Source of the DNA: an uncultured bacterium | GTDB lineage: Bacteria > Actinomycetota > Coriobacteriia > Coriobacteriales > Eggerthellaceae | Length of the DNA: 48,644 nt | Direction: 5' to 3' | NCBI GenBank assembly: GCA_905215325.1 | Contig: CAJMPP010000016.1 | Span: 1 to 48,644 of the forward strand | Shown: one piece after another, positions 21,580 to 28,129 of the stretch | Numbering within the stretch: position 1 is the stretch's first letter | Layout: each line of letters begins with the position of its first letter | The notes under the pieces: model-generated | Told to the model about the DNA's origin: nothing | The model's database searches: none | What the model saw: only the letters and a program-made list of their open reading frames with translations | Made by a program: the position numbers and the translations under genes

Positions 21580-22204
21580 GCTTCCGCCCGCCGATGTGCG
21601 GGCGAAGGCCGACGCGAAGGCCCGCGAGATCGAGGCCGCGGAGCGGCGCTACGCCGCCGAGCGGCGAATCCGCCAGGCGGGAATCCCGGCCCGGTACCGT
21701 GGCGCGTCGATGGCCGACGCCTGCGAGCCGGTGCGCCGCTGGGCGGCGGATGTTGCCGCAGGGTCGACCGACAGCCTGATGCTCAAAGGCCCCAACGGCA
21801 CCGGCAAGACCACCCAGGCGTGCGCCGCGCTCATGGCGCTGGCCGCGTCGATGCGCGGCGAGTTCGCCACGATAACGGGCATCCTCGGGGAGGTCAAGGC
21901 CACGTACTCCGGCCCCGGAAGCGAGCGGCAGGCCGTTGCGCGGTGGCGCAACGTGCCGCTGCTCGTGGTCGACGACCTGGGCAAGGAGAACGTCACGCCG
22001 TTCGCGCTGGCGATGATGTACGCCGTCATCGACGGCAGGTACCAGGCGATGCGGCCGACGGTGTACACCACCAACGACGATTCCGCCAGCCTGTTCGCCA
22101 AGCTGTCCGCCGCAGGCGACGAGGCCACGGCCAAGTCCATCGTCAGCCGCCTGGCGGACGCCCGGCAGGTGCGCATCGGCGGCGCGGACAGGAGGCTGCG
22201 ATGA
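21545..22204 (+). CDS. DnaC-like AAA+ helicase loader
   Basis: 219 residues. Walker A GPNGTGKTT at 82-90, Walker B LLVVDDLG at 139-146, sensor-like TVYTTND around 172-178, and an arginine at the SRLAD segment. N-terminal helix pair (residues 15-45) would contact the replicative helicase. Loads the DnaB-type helicase at the phage origin with the upstream organiser protein, whose gene it overlaps by 35 bp. No phage DnaB is seen, so it probably recruits the host helicase. Confidence 0.9.
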   Translation: MQTLASMLPRFELPPADVRAKADAKAREIEAAERRYAAERRIRQAGIPARYRGASMADACEPVRRWAADVAAGSTDSLMLKGPNGTGKTTQACAALMALAASMRGEFATITGILGEVKATYSGPGSERQAVARWRNVPLLVVDDLGKENVTPFALAMMYAVIDGRYQAMRPTVYTTNDDSASLFAKLSAAGDEATAKSIVSRLADARQVRIGGADRRLR

Positions 22205-22350
22205 CGGCGGACGATTTGCGCTACGCGGCCTGGAAGGCAGACGCCTGGGTGGTGTACATGCCGCCGAAGCTGGCAGACAGCGAGGCGGGCGTTCACGGCC
22301 ACGTAGCGGCCGTGGAGCTGCCTCCCGTCCAGGGAGGGGCGAGGCCGTGA
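22201..22350 (+). CDS. Tiny hypothetical protein
   Basis: 49 residues (MTADDLRYAAWKADAWVVYM ...). Start overlaps the TGA of the loader gene (ATGA), and its stop overlaps the GTG of the HNH gene. No family is recognised. The dense overlap on both sides is the main support. Confidence 0.5.
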   Translation: MTADDLRYAAWKADAWVVYMPPKLADSEAGVHGHVAAVELPPVQGGARP

Positions 22351-22652
22351 ACCGCTACCAGGAGGCCATGATGGCCCTGCCGAGCATCGAGTCCGCCGTC
22401 TGCCCGTTCTGCGGCCGCCCGGCGTCGAACCGGCACCACATCGTGCCGAGGAGCCAGGGCGGCAAGGACGGTCCGACCGTGACGGTGTGCGGCTTCGGCA
22501 ACGCGGCCGGGTGCCACGGGCTGCTGCACGCCCACGTGCTGCACCTGCGCCCCGACGGCGAGGGCTGGTGGGAGTGGCTGCGCACCGACGCGCCGTGCAA
22601 GCACGAGGCGGCGCTGGCGCTGCCGGGATGGCTCCCGGTGATGCGCCCATGA
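22347..22652 (+). CDS. HNH-type nuclease-like protein
   Basis: 101 residues from GTG 22347. Cys19-x-x-Cys22, His30-His31 in RHHIVPRSQGG, then Cys49, Cys57-His58 and His62 form an HNH/zinc pattern. HHIVPRSQGG is a strong HNH core. Proteins of this size near phage replication genes often nick DNA or act in recombination; HNH proteins also sit near terminases, but here the terminase is 7 kb away. Overlaps both neighbours by 4 bp. Confidence 0.75.
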   Translation: MNRYQEAMMALPSIESAVCPFCGRPASNRHHIVPRSQGGKDGPTVTVCGFGNAAGCHGLLHAHVLHLRPDGEGWWEWLRTDAPCKHEAALALPGWLPVMRP

Positions 22653-22849
22653 GGTCCGAGCTTCCCGGCCAGCTCGGGCTGTTTACCGACCCGGAGCCGG
22701 GCTTCTGCTCGCACGAGACGGACCGATACGGCACCAAGACCGAGTGCACGTGGTCCGGCAGGCCGGTATGGACCAACTGCCGCGAGGTCGGGCACTGCGT
22801 GTTCGGCGGCGGCGTGGATATCTCGATAGACGAGGAGGACGACGAATGA
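22649..22849 (+). CDS. Small Cys-containing hypothetical protein
   Basis: 66 residues, starting MRSELPGQLGLFTDPEPGFC, with four Cys (FCSHET; TECTW; NCREVGHCVF) that could bind zinc, and a very acidic end (DISIDEEDDE). The QLGLF stretch resembles a beta-clamp binding motif (QLxLF), which would fit a replication role; this is a motif match only. ATG overlaps the previous stop by ATGA. Confidence 0.6.
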   Translation: MRSELPGQLGLFTDPEPGFCSHETDRYGTKTECTWSGRPVWTNCREVGHCVFGGGVDISIDEEDDE

Positions 22850-23187
22850 CGCACCACAGCAGCCTGCGCTACGGCGGGGGCAGGGCGTTCTGCGACAACG
22901 GCAGCTGCGCGAAATCCGGCCCCGTGCGCGTCAGGTACTTCGACCCTGCCACGGGGGAGCCGCTGGCCGAGAGGCCGAAGGGCCGGCGCGGGAAGCGCCG
23001 CGACAAGCCGCTCTCGTTCGAGCCGGGCAGCGTGCCTCCGTGCGCCGTGGCGGTGACCGTGGACGGCACGGCCTACGAATCGATAGCCGAGGCGGCGAGG
23101 CGCGAGCACGTCAGCCCGCACACGCTCAGGATGGCCCGGAAGATGGGCTGGACGCGCATCGGCAAGCGCTGCGTGAGCTTCGGATAG
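22846..23187 (+). CDS. Hypothetical protein with C-terminal NUMOD1-like HTH
   Basis: 113 residues. N-terminal zinc-like pair (FCDNGSCAKSG), a basic stretch (RRGKRRDK), then a small HTH at 65-113 with YESIAEAARREHVSPHTLRM, resembling NUMOD1 or a homeodomain-like DNA reader. Probably binds DNA. It is the last gene before a 330-bp gene-free, hairpin-rich interval, and could regulate or process it. Start overlaps the previous gene (ATGA). Confidence 0.6.
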   Translation: MTHHSSLRYGGGRAFCDNGSCAKSGPVRVRYFDPATGEPLAERPKGRRGKRRDKPLSFEPGSVPPCAVAVTVDGTAYESIAEAARREHVSPHTLRMARKMGWTRIGKRCVSFG

Positions 23188-23517
23188 CGCTCAGACGCTA
23201 CGAGATGCCCCTGCAAGGCCCGAACCAGAGCAGGGCGGGAAACCTATGGGGGCGAAGCACGACGCGGCCTTAGACGGCGCGAGAGGGATTCAACGGCGCC
23301 GCACGCGGACTCCAAGGAGGCGTGCGCCGGGAGCCCGGACGCGGGCATGCAGGATGGCGGAGGGGCCGGGCCTGCGACCAGGGCAGCGGGCGGTGACGTT
23401 AGGCGAGCCGCCCGCGTAAGACCCAAGCAACATCGGGGGCGCGAAGGTCATTCGAGCCGTAAGTCAAGCGTTAGCGCCCCCGGCCAACCAGAGATTTAAC
23501 AAACGGAGGTTTCAGCC
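23188..23517 (+). ncRNA. Candidate structured non-coding RNA, or hairpin-rich spacer
   Basis: No credible gene in 330 bp, the longest such gap in the prophage. It holds successive stems: ccctgc/gcaggg near 23208-23236; cggcgc/gcgccg (23275-23301); cgcacgc/gcgtgcg (23300-23326) with inner ctcc/ggag; gcgggcgg/ccgcccgc (23386-23415); gggggcgc/gcgccccc (23435-23481). The last four stems are perfect in arms of 6-8 bp. The chain occupies nearly the whole gap and ends 36 bp before the next start codon (GGAGG there). No known RNA family is recognised and no T-run ends it. Confidence 0.45.
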
Positions 23518-23784
23518 ATGAGGATGTACAAGTGCGACAGATGCGGCGAGCTGGTGTCGTCCAGCTGCAGGAGTTTCGTCCGCAAGCCATCGCGCGGCGT
23601 GTACCGCTTCGGAAAGAAGCAGCATCTTTGCCCCGACTGCGCCGATGATTTGCGCAGGTGGCTCAAGGCGCTCAAGTTCGCCGACACGGGGGCGCTTCGC
23701 GATGTCGTCGCCGAGATCGAGGACGCGGACGTTGACGGCACGGGCGATTGGGCCGAGCGAATCCGTAAGGCGGTGGGGCTGTGA
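23518..23784 (+). CDS. Zinc-ribbon accessory protein
   Basis: 88 residues: CDRCG at 6-10 and CPDCADDL at about 39-46 form a treble-clef-like zinc site, followed by an acidic helical tail (ADTGALRDVVAEIEDADVDG). ACGGAGG precedes the ATG. First of a run of small zinc proteins downstream of the hairpin-rich gap. Function unknown; phage accessory proteins of this look include anti-restriction and host-takeover factors. Confidence 0.65.
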   Translation: MRMYKCDRCGELVSSSCRSFVRKPSRGVYRFGKKQHLCPDCADDLRRWLKALKFADTGALRDVVAEIEDADVDGTGDWAERIRKAVGL

Positions 23785-23969
23785 GCTGCTACTTGCTGTG
23801 TAAGTGGACGTGCGATAGGTGCGGCAAAGTGTACCGCGATCCGTTCTTTGTTGGCTATCCCCGCGAGTTTTGGAAAGACGGCAAGAAGCGCGTCGGCGAA
23901 GTCTGCGAAAAGTGCCGCGACGAAGTGGACGATAGCAACGTGCGCCGCAGGAAGGAAGCGAAGAAATGA
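23781..23969 (+). CDS. Small zinc-finger protein
   Basis: 62 residues from GTG 23781 overlapping the previous TGA. WTCDRCGKVYRDPFF and GEVCEKCRDEV provide four Cys for one zinc, similar to its upstream neighbour's CDRCG. The end is basic (RRRKEAKK). Likely derived by duplication from the same stock of zinc ribbons. Function unknown. Confidence 0.6.
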   Translation: MSCYLLCKWTCDRCGKVYRDPFFVGYPREFWKDGKKRVGEVCEKCRDEVDDSNVRRRKEAKK

Positions 23970-24358
23970 GCTGCGATTACTGCACGAGCGGCAAGAGCAT
24001 GATGCGCGACAGCTGCTCCGACGTAAGCATCGGCAAGGTCGATGACGTTTACTGCATCTGCTACTCAGACGGTTATCGCGCTGGAGCCACGAACCCGATT
24101 CGGTTCTGCCCGATGTGCGGGGAGCGGTTCCCGGAGGTTGTCCGGGACAGCTTGGAGAGCATCAAGCAGGACATGACGCTGGACGTATGCACGTACGCGA
24201 AGAAGCGCGGCATCGGAGATGGAGCCAGAGCCGACGATAAGCGAGCCTCCTGTGAGCATTGCAAATGGTGGGACGATGACCGTCCCTGCGGTTCGCTTAT
24301 GAGGGAGGACCTTGCAGACCGGCTCGACAAGCTGCTTGACAAGGAGGACAAGCGATGA
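23966..24358 (+). CDS. Cys-rich zinc-ribbon protein
   Basis: 130 residues. MSCDYCTSGK at the start, RFCPMCGERF at about 46-55 and CEHCKWWDDD around 96-105 provide several zinc sites. The [YFH]CPxCG signature recurs in five more proteins of this cluster. ATGA overlap with the gene before. Function unknown. Confidence 0.6.
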   Translation: MSCDYCTSGKSMMRDSCSDVSIGKVDDVYCICYSDGYRAGATNPIRFCPMCGERFPEVVRDSLESIKQDMTLDVCTYAKKRGIGDGARADDKRASCEHCKWWDDDRPCGSLMREDLADRLDKLLDKEDKR

Positions 24359-24591
24359 GCTGTCGTTACTGCGAGAGCCACCGCGACATGAGGGGAGCGG
24401 CCGAAGGTCCCGGATGCAAGGTCGAGGAGATAAGCATCGAATGTCTTAGCTGCTTCAGCGGGGGCAGGCTGGACGGCTGCGAGTTTCGAATCAACGTGGA
24501 GTTGCCGGAAGGCTACGTGATGACGGTGCCGATTAACTATTGCCCCATGTGCGGGAGCCTGTTGGCCGAAAGGATTAACTATGAGCGATAG
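24355..24591 (+). CDS. Cys-rich zinc-ribbon protein
   Basis: 78 residues: MSCRYCESHRDMRG at the start and NYCPMCGSLLAER near the end, with a middle beta segment (CEFRINVELPEGYVMTV). Start and end signatures match the previous protein, so the two are probably paralogues. ATGA overlap upstream; overlaps the next gene by 11 bp. Function unknown. Confidence 0.6.
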   Translation: MSCRYCESHRDMRGAAEGPGCKVEEISIECLSCFSGGRLDGCEFRINVELPEGYVMTVPINYCPMCGSLLAERINYER

Positions 24592-25078
24592 CTTCGAGAA
24601 CATCATCGCCGATTCGCGATGCACGTCGTGTATCTACGCGTACAGGCGCGGAAACGGCCCGGTGAACTGCGTCACGTGCCACGGCTGCATGTTCGGCGAC
24701 CCGGTGACGTGCCACGAGGAGATGCAACGCGACCTGGTTCGCAGGTGCGAGGACGTTGCATTCGGCATCAGATTCGAGCACGGAGACGGCGCAGGCGGCT
24801 CGGTCAACATCGGCGAGGTCGCGACCTTCCCAGGCGCGAAGGCCGACAAGGCTCAGGCGCTGAAGGTGCTGGAGGAAGCCGCCGAGGTGTTCGGCGCATG
24901 GCAGGAGTTCGACGATGGCGAAAAACCCGCCCTTTCGAGGTGGCGGGTTCTGGCCGAATGCGCCTACGTAATCCAGGCCACGTGCAACCTCCTTGCGGGG
25001 ATGGGCGTGACCGACTTCGTGCCGTACGTGGACATGTGCCGGATACGCAACGAGGAGAGGGGCAGGTTCGATGGCTAG
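24581..25078 (+). CDS. MazG-like protein with Cys-rich N-terminus
   Basis: 165 residues. The first 55 hold eight Cys (CTSCIYA, CVTCHGCMFGD and others), probably zinc sites. Residues 90-160 resemble the all-alpha NTP pyrophosphatase fold of MazG: LEEAAEVFGAW and then ECAYVIQATCNLLAGMG. The metal-binding ExxE is present (Glu99, Glu102), but the second motif ExxD reads Glu126-x-x-Tyr129, so catalysis is doubtful. Active homologues in phages clear alarmones or nucleotides; this one may only bind. Confidence 0.6.
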   Translation: MSDSFENIIADSRCTSCIYAYRRGNGPVNCVTCHGCMFGDPVTCHEEMQRDLVRRCEDVAFGIRFEHGDGAGGSVNIGEVATFPGAKADKAQALKVLEEAAEVFGAWQEFDDGEKPALSRWRVLAECAYVIQATCNLLAGMGVTDFVPYVDMCRIRNEERGRFDG

Positions 25079-25271
25079 CAACGAGGAAAAGCAGGCGATT
25101 GCCAACGAGCTGCGCCGCGAAGCCGCGTATCGCTCTGGCGTTTCGATGGCTGAGTGGTGGTGCAGGTTGCAGGAGCTGGTGACGGGCGAGGTCGATTTCC
25201 CCGACCCGCAGGAGACGTTCCTGGCGCTGGCGGACCTGATCGAGCCTGGCGGTGATGCAGATGACGATTAA
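25071..25271 (+). CDS. Small hypothetical protein
   Basis: 66 residues, helical (NEEKQAIANELRREAAYR; SMAEWWCRLQELV) with an acidic end. The opening (S/N)xExxxIAxxLR and the LADLI near the end resemble those of the two zinc-ribbon paralogues encoded at 25496 and 25782, but here the Cys part is missing. Overlaps neighbours on both sides. Confidence 0.55.
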   Translation: MASNEEKQAIANELRREAAYRSGVSMAEWWCRLQELVTGEVDFPDPQETFLALADLIEPGGDADDD

Positions 25272-25503
25272 AGCCTGGAGACATCCCATCAAGTATCTAC
25301 GGCTTGTGACCACGCCGACCTGCGAAACCTGCGGGCATTGTGTAAAAGGGGGTCTCTTTAGCGAAGATAAGTGCACGTGCGAGAAATACCTTGAGCACAC
25401 CAACAGGCTCAACTGCACAGGATACGCGTTAGCAGATGTCAGCCTTGTTCGCGGCACGCGCTGGTGCGATTTCGAGCCGATTGAGGAGGATGCAGATGAG
25501 TAG
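25261..25503 (+). CDS. Small Cys-containing protein
   Basis: 80 residues from ATG 25261, chosen because its context (TGCAGATGA) matches the start of the gene at 25496; in-frame GTG 25252 or ATG 25255 is possible. PTCETCGHCVKGG, KCTCEKYLE and LNCTGY give seven Cys, consistent with one or two zinc sites. Ends with WCDFEPIEEDADE. Function unknown. Confidence 0.55.
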   Translation: MTIKAWRHPIKYLRLVTTPTCETCGHCVKGGLFSEDKCTCEKYLEHTNRLNCTGYALADVSLVRGTRWCDFEPIEEDADE

Positions 25504-25792
25504 CGACCAGGAACGCCGTGAGGTTGCGGCAAAGCTGCGCTATGTGGCGAACGACGACCTGGGCGGGCTTAGCCTGCAAAAGAATCTCGCGGCCATCACG
25601 AAGGCCGAAGATGGCAGCTGGCGCGGAGTGATGCGCAGGCTGGCCGACCTCATCGACTGTGAGACCTGCCACCTCGTCGAGGACGATGACGGGCGCACGG
25701 CCTGCTCCGAATGCGGGTGCACTGCGCTGTGCATGCTCGATGCGTCGTACTGCCCGGAATGCGGACGGAAGGTGGTTCGAGATGGCGATTAG
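25496..25792 (+). CDS. Zinc-ribbon protein, tandem paralogue 1
   Basis: 98 residues: helical N-terminus SDQERREVAAKLR, central MRRLADLIDCETCHLV, and zinc ribbon with ACSECGCTALC and YCPECGRKVV. GAGGAGG lies 6 bases before the ATG. Its first 13 residues are nearly identical to those of the next gene, a clear local duplication. Function unknown. Confidence 0.65.
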   Translation: MSSDQERREVAAKLRYVANDDLGGLSLQKNLAAITKAEDGSWRGVMRRLADLIDCETCHLVEDDDGRTACSECGCTALCMLDASYCPECGRKVVRDGD

Positions 25793-26135
25793 CGACCAGG
25801 AGCGCCGTGAGGTTGCGGCAAAGCTGCGCAGTCTCGACGAGCATATTGACGGGGTTCCGCCCATGTGCTCACCGCAAGTGCACAATGCCATGGCGCTCAG
25901 CGCAATCCGCGCGGTCGTCGGCAAGGGAGACATATTCCATCTGCTCGCCGACTTCATTGACCGCCCTACAGGCATCGCAACGGAAGAATCTGACGGATAC
26001 GGGAAATGCCACACCTGCGGGGCTAGCTTCATCGTCAGCGTACCGGCGGCGTTTCGCTGTGAAGAAGAGAGCGAAGCAAGCCATTGCCCGTTCTGCGGCA
26101 CGCCGCTCGAATGGAGGTATGAGGATGACCGTTAA
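25782..26135 (+). CDS. Zinc-ribbon protein, tandem paralogue 2
   Basis: 117 residues: ISDQERREVAAKLRSL repeats the opening of the preceding protein; then LLADFIDRP, KCHTCGASF and HCPFCGTPLEW close the zinc ribbon. It overlaps the previous gene by 11 bp and the next by 11 bp. DNA identity with its neighbour is restricted mainly to the first 40 bp and suggests gene conversion or recent duplication of the start. Confidence 0.65.
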   Translation: MAISDQERREVAAKLRSLDEHIDGVPPMCSPQVHNAMALSAIRAVVGKGDIFHLLADFIDRPTGIATEESDGYGKCHTCGASFIVSVPAAFRCEEESEASHCPFCGTPLEWRYEDDR

Positions 26136-26367
26136 ACCGAACTACTCATGGGACTGGGTCAACGGCATGCACATCGGCTACACGCCGGAGCGCATCAGGG
26201 TAGAGGGACGCGGCGGGGCAGTCGAGTACGTGCCTGATGCGGGGACGTGCCGCGTTGTCGCGAACGACGAAGGGTTCCTGACGTGCTCGAACTGCGGTCG
26301 CATTGCGGCAATCTTGAGCACAGCTAGCTATTGCCCGAACTGCGGAGCGAAGGTGGTGGATGAATGA
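26125..26367 (+). CDS. Small zinc-ribbon protein
   Basis: 80 residues: N-terminal NYSWDWVNGMHIGYTPERIR, then TCSNCGRIAAIL and YCPNCGAKVVDE. The C-terminal ribbon matches the cluster signature. ATGGAGG-type ribosome-binding site within the previous gene. Function unknown. Confidence 0.6.
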   Translation: MTVKPNYSWDWVNGMHIGYTPERIRVEGRGGAVEYVPDAGTCRVVANDEGFLTCSNCGRIAAILSTASYCPNCGAKVVDE

Positions 26368-26855
26368 ACAACCGCGCAGAGGTAACCGCCGAGCTTTCCG
26401 AAAAGGTGCTCAAGAAGCTGAGGAAAGAGTTCTTGCTCGTGTCGAGCGAGGTATGGGTCGACGAGAGACACAGGGTCGATTTCATCGCATATGGCATCGG
26501 AAGCGCGTATACGAACGCAAGTGTTGAACGCGGCACGTTCTGCTTCGTAGAGGTTAAGTCGTGCATGGACGATTTTAAAAGCGGCCACGGGCTCACGTTC
26601 GAGGGCGACGAAAATTGGATGGTTTGCCCGAGAAGCCTCGCCGATGCGCTGTACGAAAAGCGGCAGCTTCCGAGACATTGCAAGGTGATTTGCCCGGATG
26701 CCGCAGGCAGGCTGCGCATCGCGTATGACTTGAGCGACAAGTGGCAAAGCTTCAGGAAACTCTCGACTGCCGCGCTCTTGCTTCAGATGGTGACGGATAG
26801 CGCCGAGTCATGGCGCACTACGAGGGAAGTTTTTTATGGGGAGGTCGAGGAATGA
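26364..26855 (+). CDS. MmcB-like PD-(D/E)xK nuclease-fold protein
   Basis: 163 residues. The pattern RVDFIAYG (Asp39) followed by FCFVEVKSCMDDF (Glu63, Lys65) is the PD-(D/E)xK active site; MmcB-family DNA repair proteins have the same VExK-S-xxDF arrangement. Residues 85-130 (NWMVCPRSLADALYE ... RHCKVICPD) also fit. It probably cleaves DNA ends or branched DNA for phage repair or host DNA breakdown. ATGA overlap with the previous zinc gene. Confidence 0.7.
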   Translation: MNNRAEVTAELSEKVLKKLRKEFLLVSSEVWVDERHRVDFIAYGIGSAYTNASVERGTFCFVEVKSCMDDFKSGHGLTFEGDENWMVCPRSLADALYEKRQLPRHCKVICPDAAGRLRIAYDLSDKWQSFRKLSTAALLLQMVTDSAESWRTTREVFYGEVEE

Positions 26856-27034
26856 AGATCAAGCCTTGCCCATTCTGCGGCGGTAAAGCATGGGCGTATA
26901 GCGGAAGCACCTATCACTTCGAATCTGGTTTTGGGTGGATTTGCGCATGCAAAGCGTGCGATGCACAGGGCGAAATCGGGAAGACAAAAGCGGAAGCGAT
27001 TAAGAACTGGAACAGAAGGGATGGCAAGGAATGA
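26852..27034 (+). CDS. Lar-family restriction alleviation-like protein
   Basis: 60 residues: MKIKPCPFCGGKAWAYSG, a second Cys pair (CACKACDAQG) and the ending TKAEAIKNWNRRDG are typical of Lar-like zinc proteins. Lar of Rac prophage relieves type I restriction; for most homologues, this one included, the activity is only assumed. GAGG precedes the ATG inside the previous gene. Best-recognised member of this zinc-ribbon cluster. Confidence 0.75.
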   Translation: MKIKPCPFCGGKAWAYSGSTYHFESGFGWICACKACDAQGEIGKTKAEAIKNWNRRDGKE

Positions 27035-27375
27035 CTTCATATATCAAACGGGTCGGCGAGGTGCGAAACAGCTGCGAAAAAGACGCGAAACGCAGCATCG
27101 CGAATCCGGCTATGCTCGATAGGAGCGGCGGCGCGTGCTCGTCTTGCGCGCACTTCCGTCTGGTCAGCCTCGACGGCGAAGGAGAGTGCATGCTGAGGCA
27201 CCGTCCCACCGGAGGAGGCGACGCGGCGTGCGCGGCGGCAAGGGTGAGGGAAAAGGCGATGGGGGGCCTGGGATGCGCGTGCGGCGTCATGGTCGTGCTG
27301 TTCCCCGTGATGCTGATGGCGGCCGCCTGCGCATGGGCGGCGCGGCTCGCGCTGGGGGCGTTCGGCGCCCTGTGA
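27031..27375 (+). CDS. Membrane protein with N-terminal Cys motif
   Basis: 114 residues. N-terminal soluble part with CSSCAHF and a further Cys in GECMLRH, which may bind metal, then two hydrophobic stretches at about 80-112 (CGVMVVLFPVMLMAAACAW; AARLALGAFGAL). Last gene of the accessory run; the first late-promoter-like motif overlaps its TGA stop codon. Function unknown. Confidence 0.6.
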   Translation: MTSYIKRVGEVRNSCEKDAKRSIANPAMLDRSGGACSSCAHFRLVSLDGEGECMLRHRPTGGGDAACAAARVREKAMGGLGCACGVMVVLFPVMLMAAACAWAARLALGAFGAL

Positions 27376-27390
27376 CGCGTGCGGGATGAT
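27372..27390 (+). promoter_or_regulatory. Bipartite late motif copy 1
   Basis: GTGACG-N7-GATGAT, overlapping the TGA of the last accessory gene. One of five copies with identical spacing. The second hexamer agrees with TATAAT at positions 2, 3, 5 and 6. Confidence 0.55.
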
Positions 27391-27470
27391 TATAGGGCGC
27401 TTCCCCATGGCGCACCTCCTTCTGAGCGATCTCGGGCCTCGGCCCGGGGCCGCTTGGCGTTTATGGGGCC

Positions 27471-27489
27471 GTGACGGAACTGGGATGAT
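27471..27489 (+). promoter_or_regulatory. Bipartite late motif copy 2
   Basis: GTGACG-N7-GATGAT, 25 bp before the TTG start of the ParB-like gene. A GC-rich hairpin (cgggcc/ggcccg) lies 25 bp upstream of it. Second copy within 100 bp. Confidence 0.6.
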
Positions 27490-27514
27490 GGATGCATTAC
27501 GAAAGGAGGCGCCA

Positions 27515-28129
27515 TTGGGCAAGGGAATGACCGTGGCCGAGATTCAGGAGCTCGTGCCGACGCTGGCGGTGACGGTTGAGCCGGTCGGCAGGTTGCAGGA
27601 GTACGCGGGCAACGCCAAGGAGCACACCGCCGAGCAGGTGGAGCAGATCAAGGCCAGCATGCGGCAGGTGGGCTTCTGCGACCCCATCGGGGTGTGGACC
27701 AACGCCGAGGGCAAGAGCGAGGTCGTGGAGGGCCACGGCCGGCTCATGGCGGCGCTTGAGCTTGGGTTGCGGAGCGTGCCGGTGATACACCTGGACGGGC
27801 TGAGCGACGAGCAGCGCCGCTTCTACGCGCTGGTGCACAACAAGCTCACGATGAACACGGGCTGGGACTTCGACAAGCTCAACTCCGAGATAGACTCCCT
27901 GGCCGATATCGACATGTGCGAGTTCGGCTTCGAGGACGGCTTCGACGCGATCCAGGACCTGCTCGAAGACGATTTCGTCTCCCTCAAGGAGGAGGCGGAC
28001 GCCGAGTTCTACAACATCACGTTCACCTTCCCCGCCGAGACCAAGAGGGCCGTCAAGGCCTGGCTCGACGACGCCGGCAAGGAGCAGGCCGTAGCCATGA
28101 TCGTGAAGGCGGCCCAGGCATGGGGATAG
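27515..28129 (+). CDS. ParB/sulfiredoxin-like nuclease-domain protein
   Basis: 204 residues from TTG 27515, selected because GAAAGGAGG stands 5 bases before it. Residues 15-110 are a phage-type ParB N-terminal domain: GRLQEYAGNAKEHTAEQVEQ, GFCDPIGV, GHGRLMAALELG (73-84) and the NKLTMNTGWD motif. The C-terminal part (150-204) holds FYNITFTFPAETKRAVKAWL. In other phages this domain is fused to or next to a DNA methyltransferase; here the partner is a radical SAM enzyme whose gene overlaps by 10 bp. A DNA-binding or CTP/ATP-binding role in DNA modification is plausible. Confidence 0.85.
   Translation: MGKGMTVAEIQELVPTLAVTVEPVGRLQEYAGNAKEHTAEQVEQIKASMRQVGFCDPIGVWTNAEGKSEVVEGHGRLMAALELGLRSVPVIHLDGLSDEQRRFYALVHNKLTMNTGWDFDKLNSEIDSLADIDMCEFGFEDGFDAIQDLLEDDFVSLKEEADAEFYNITFTFPAETKRAVKAWLDDAGKEQAVAMIVKAAQAWG

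Noticed and set aside
27427..27465. Hairpin cgggcc/ggcccg as terminator before the ParB-like gene
   Set aside because: The loop is only two bases, no T-run follows, and the late motif comes 25 bp later; it may be a weak boundary but cannot be called a terminator.
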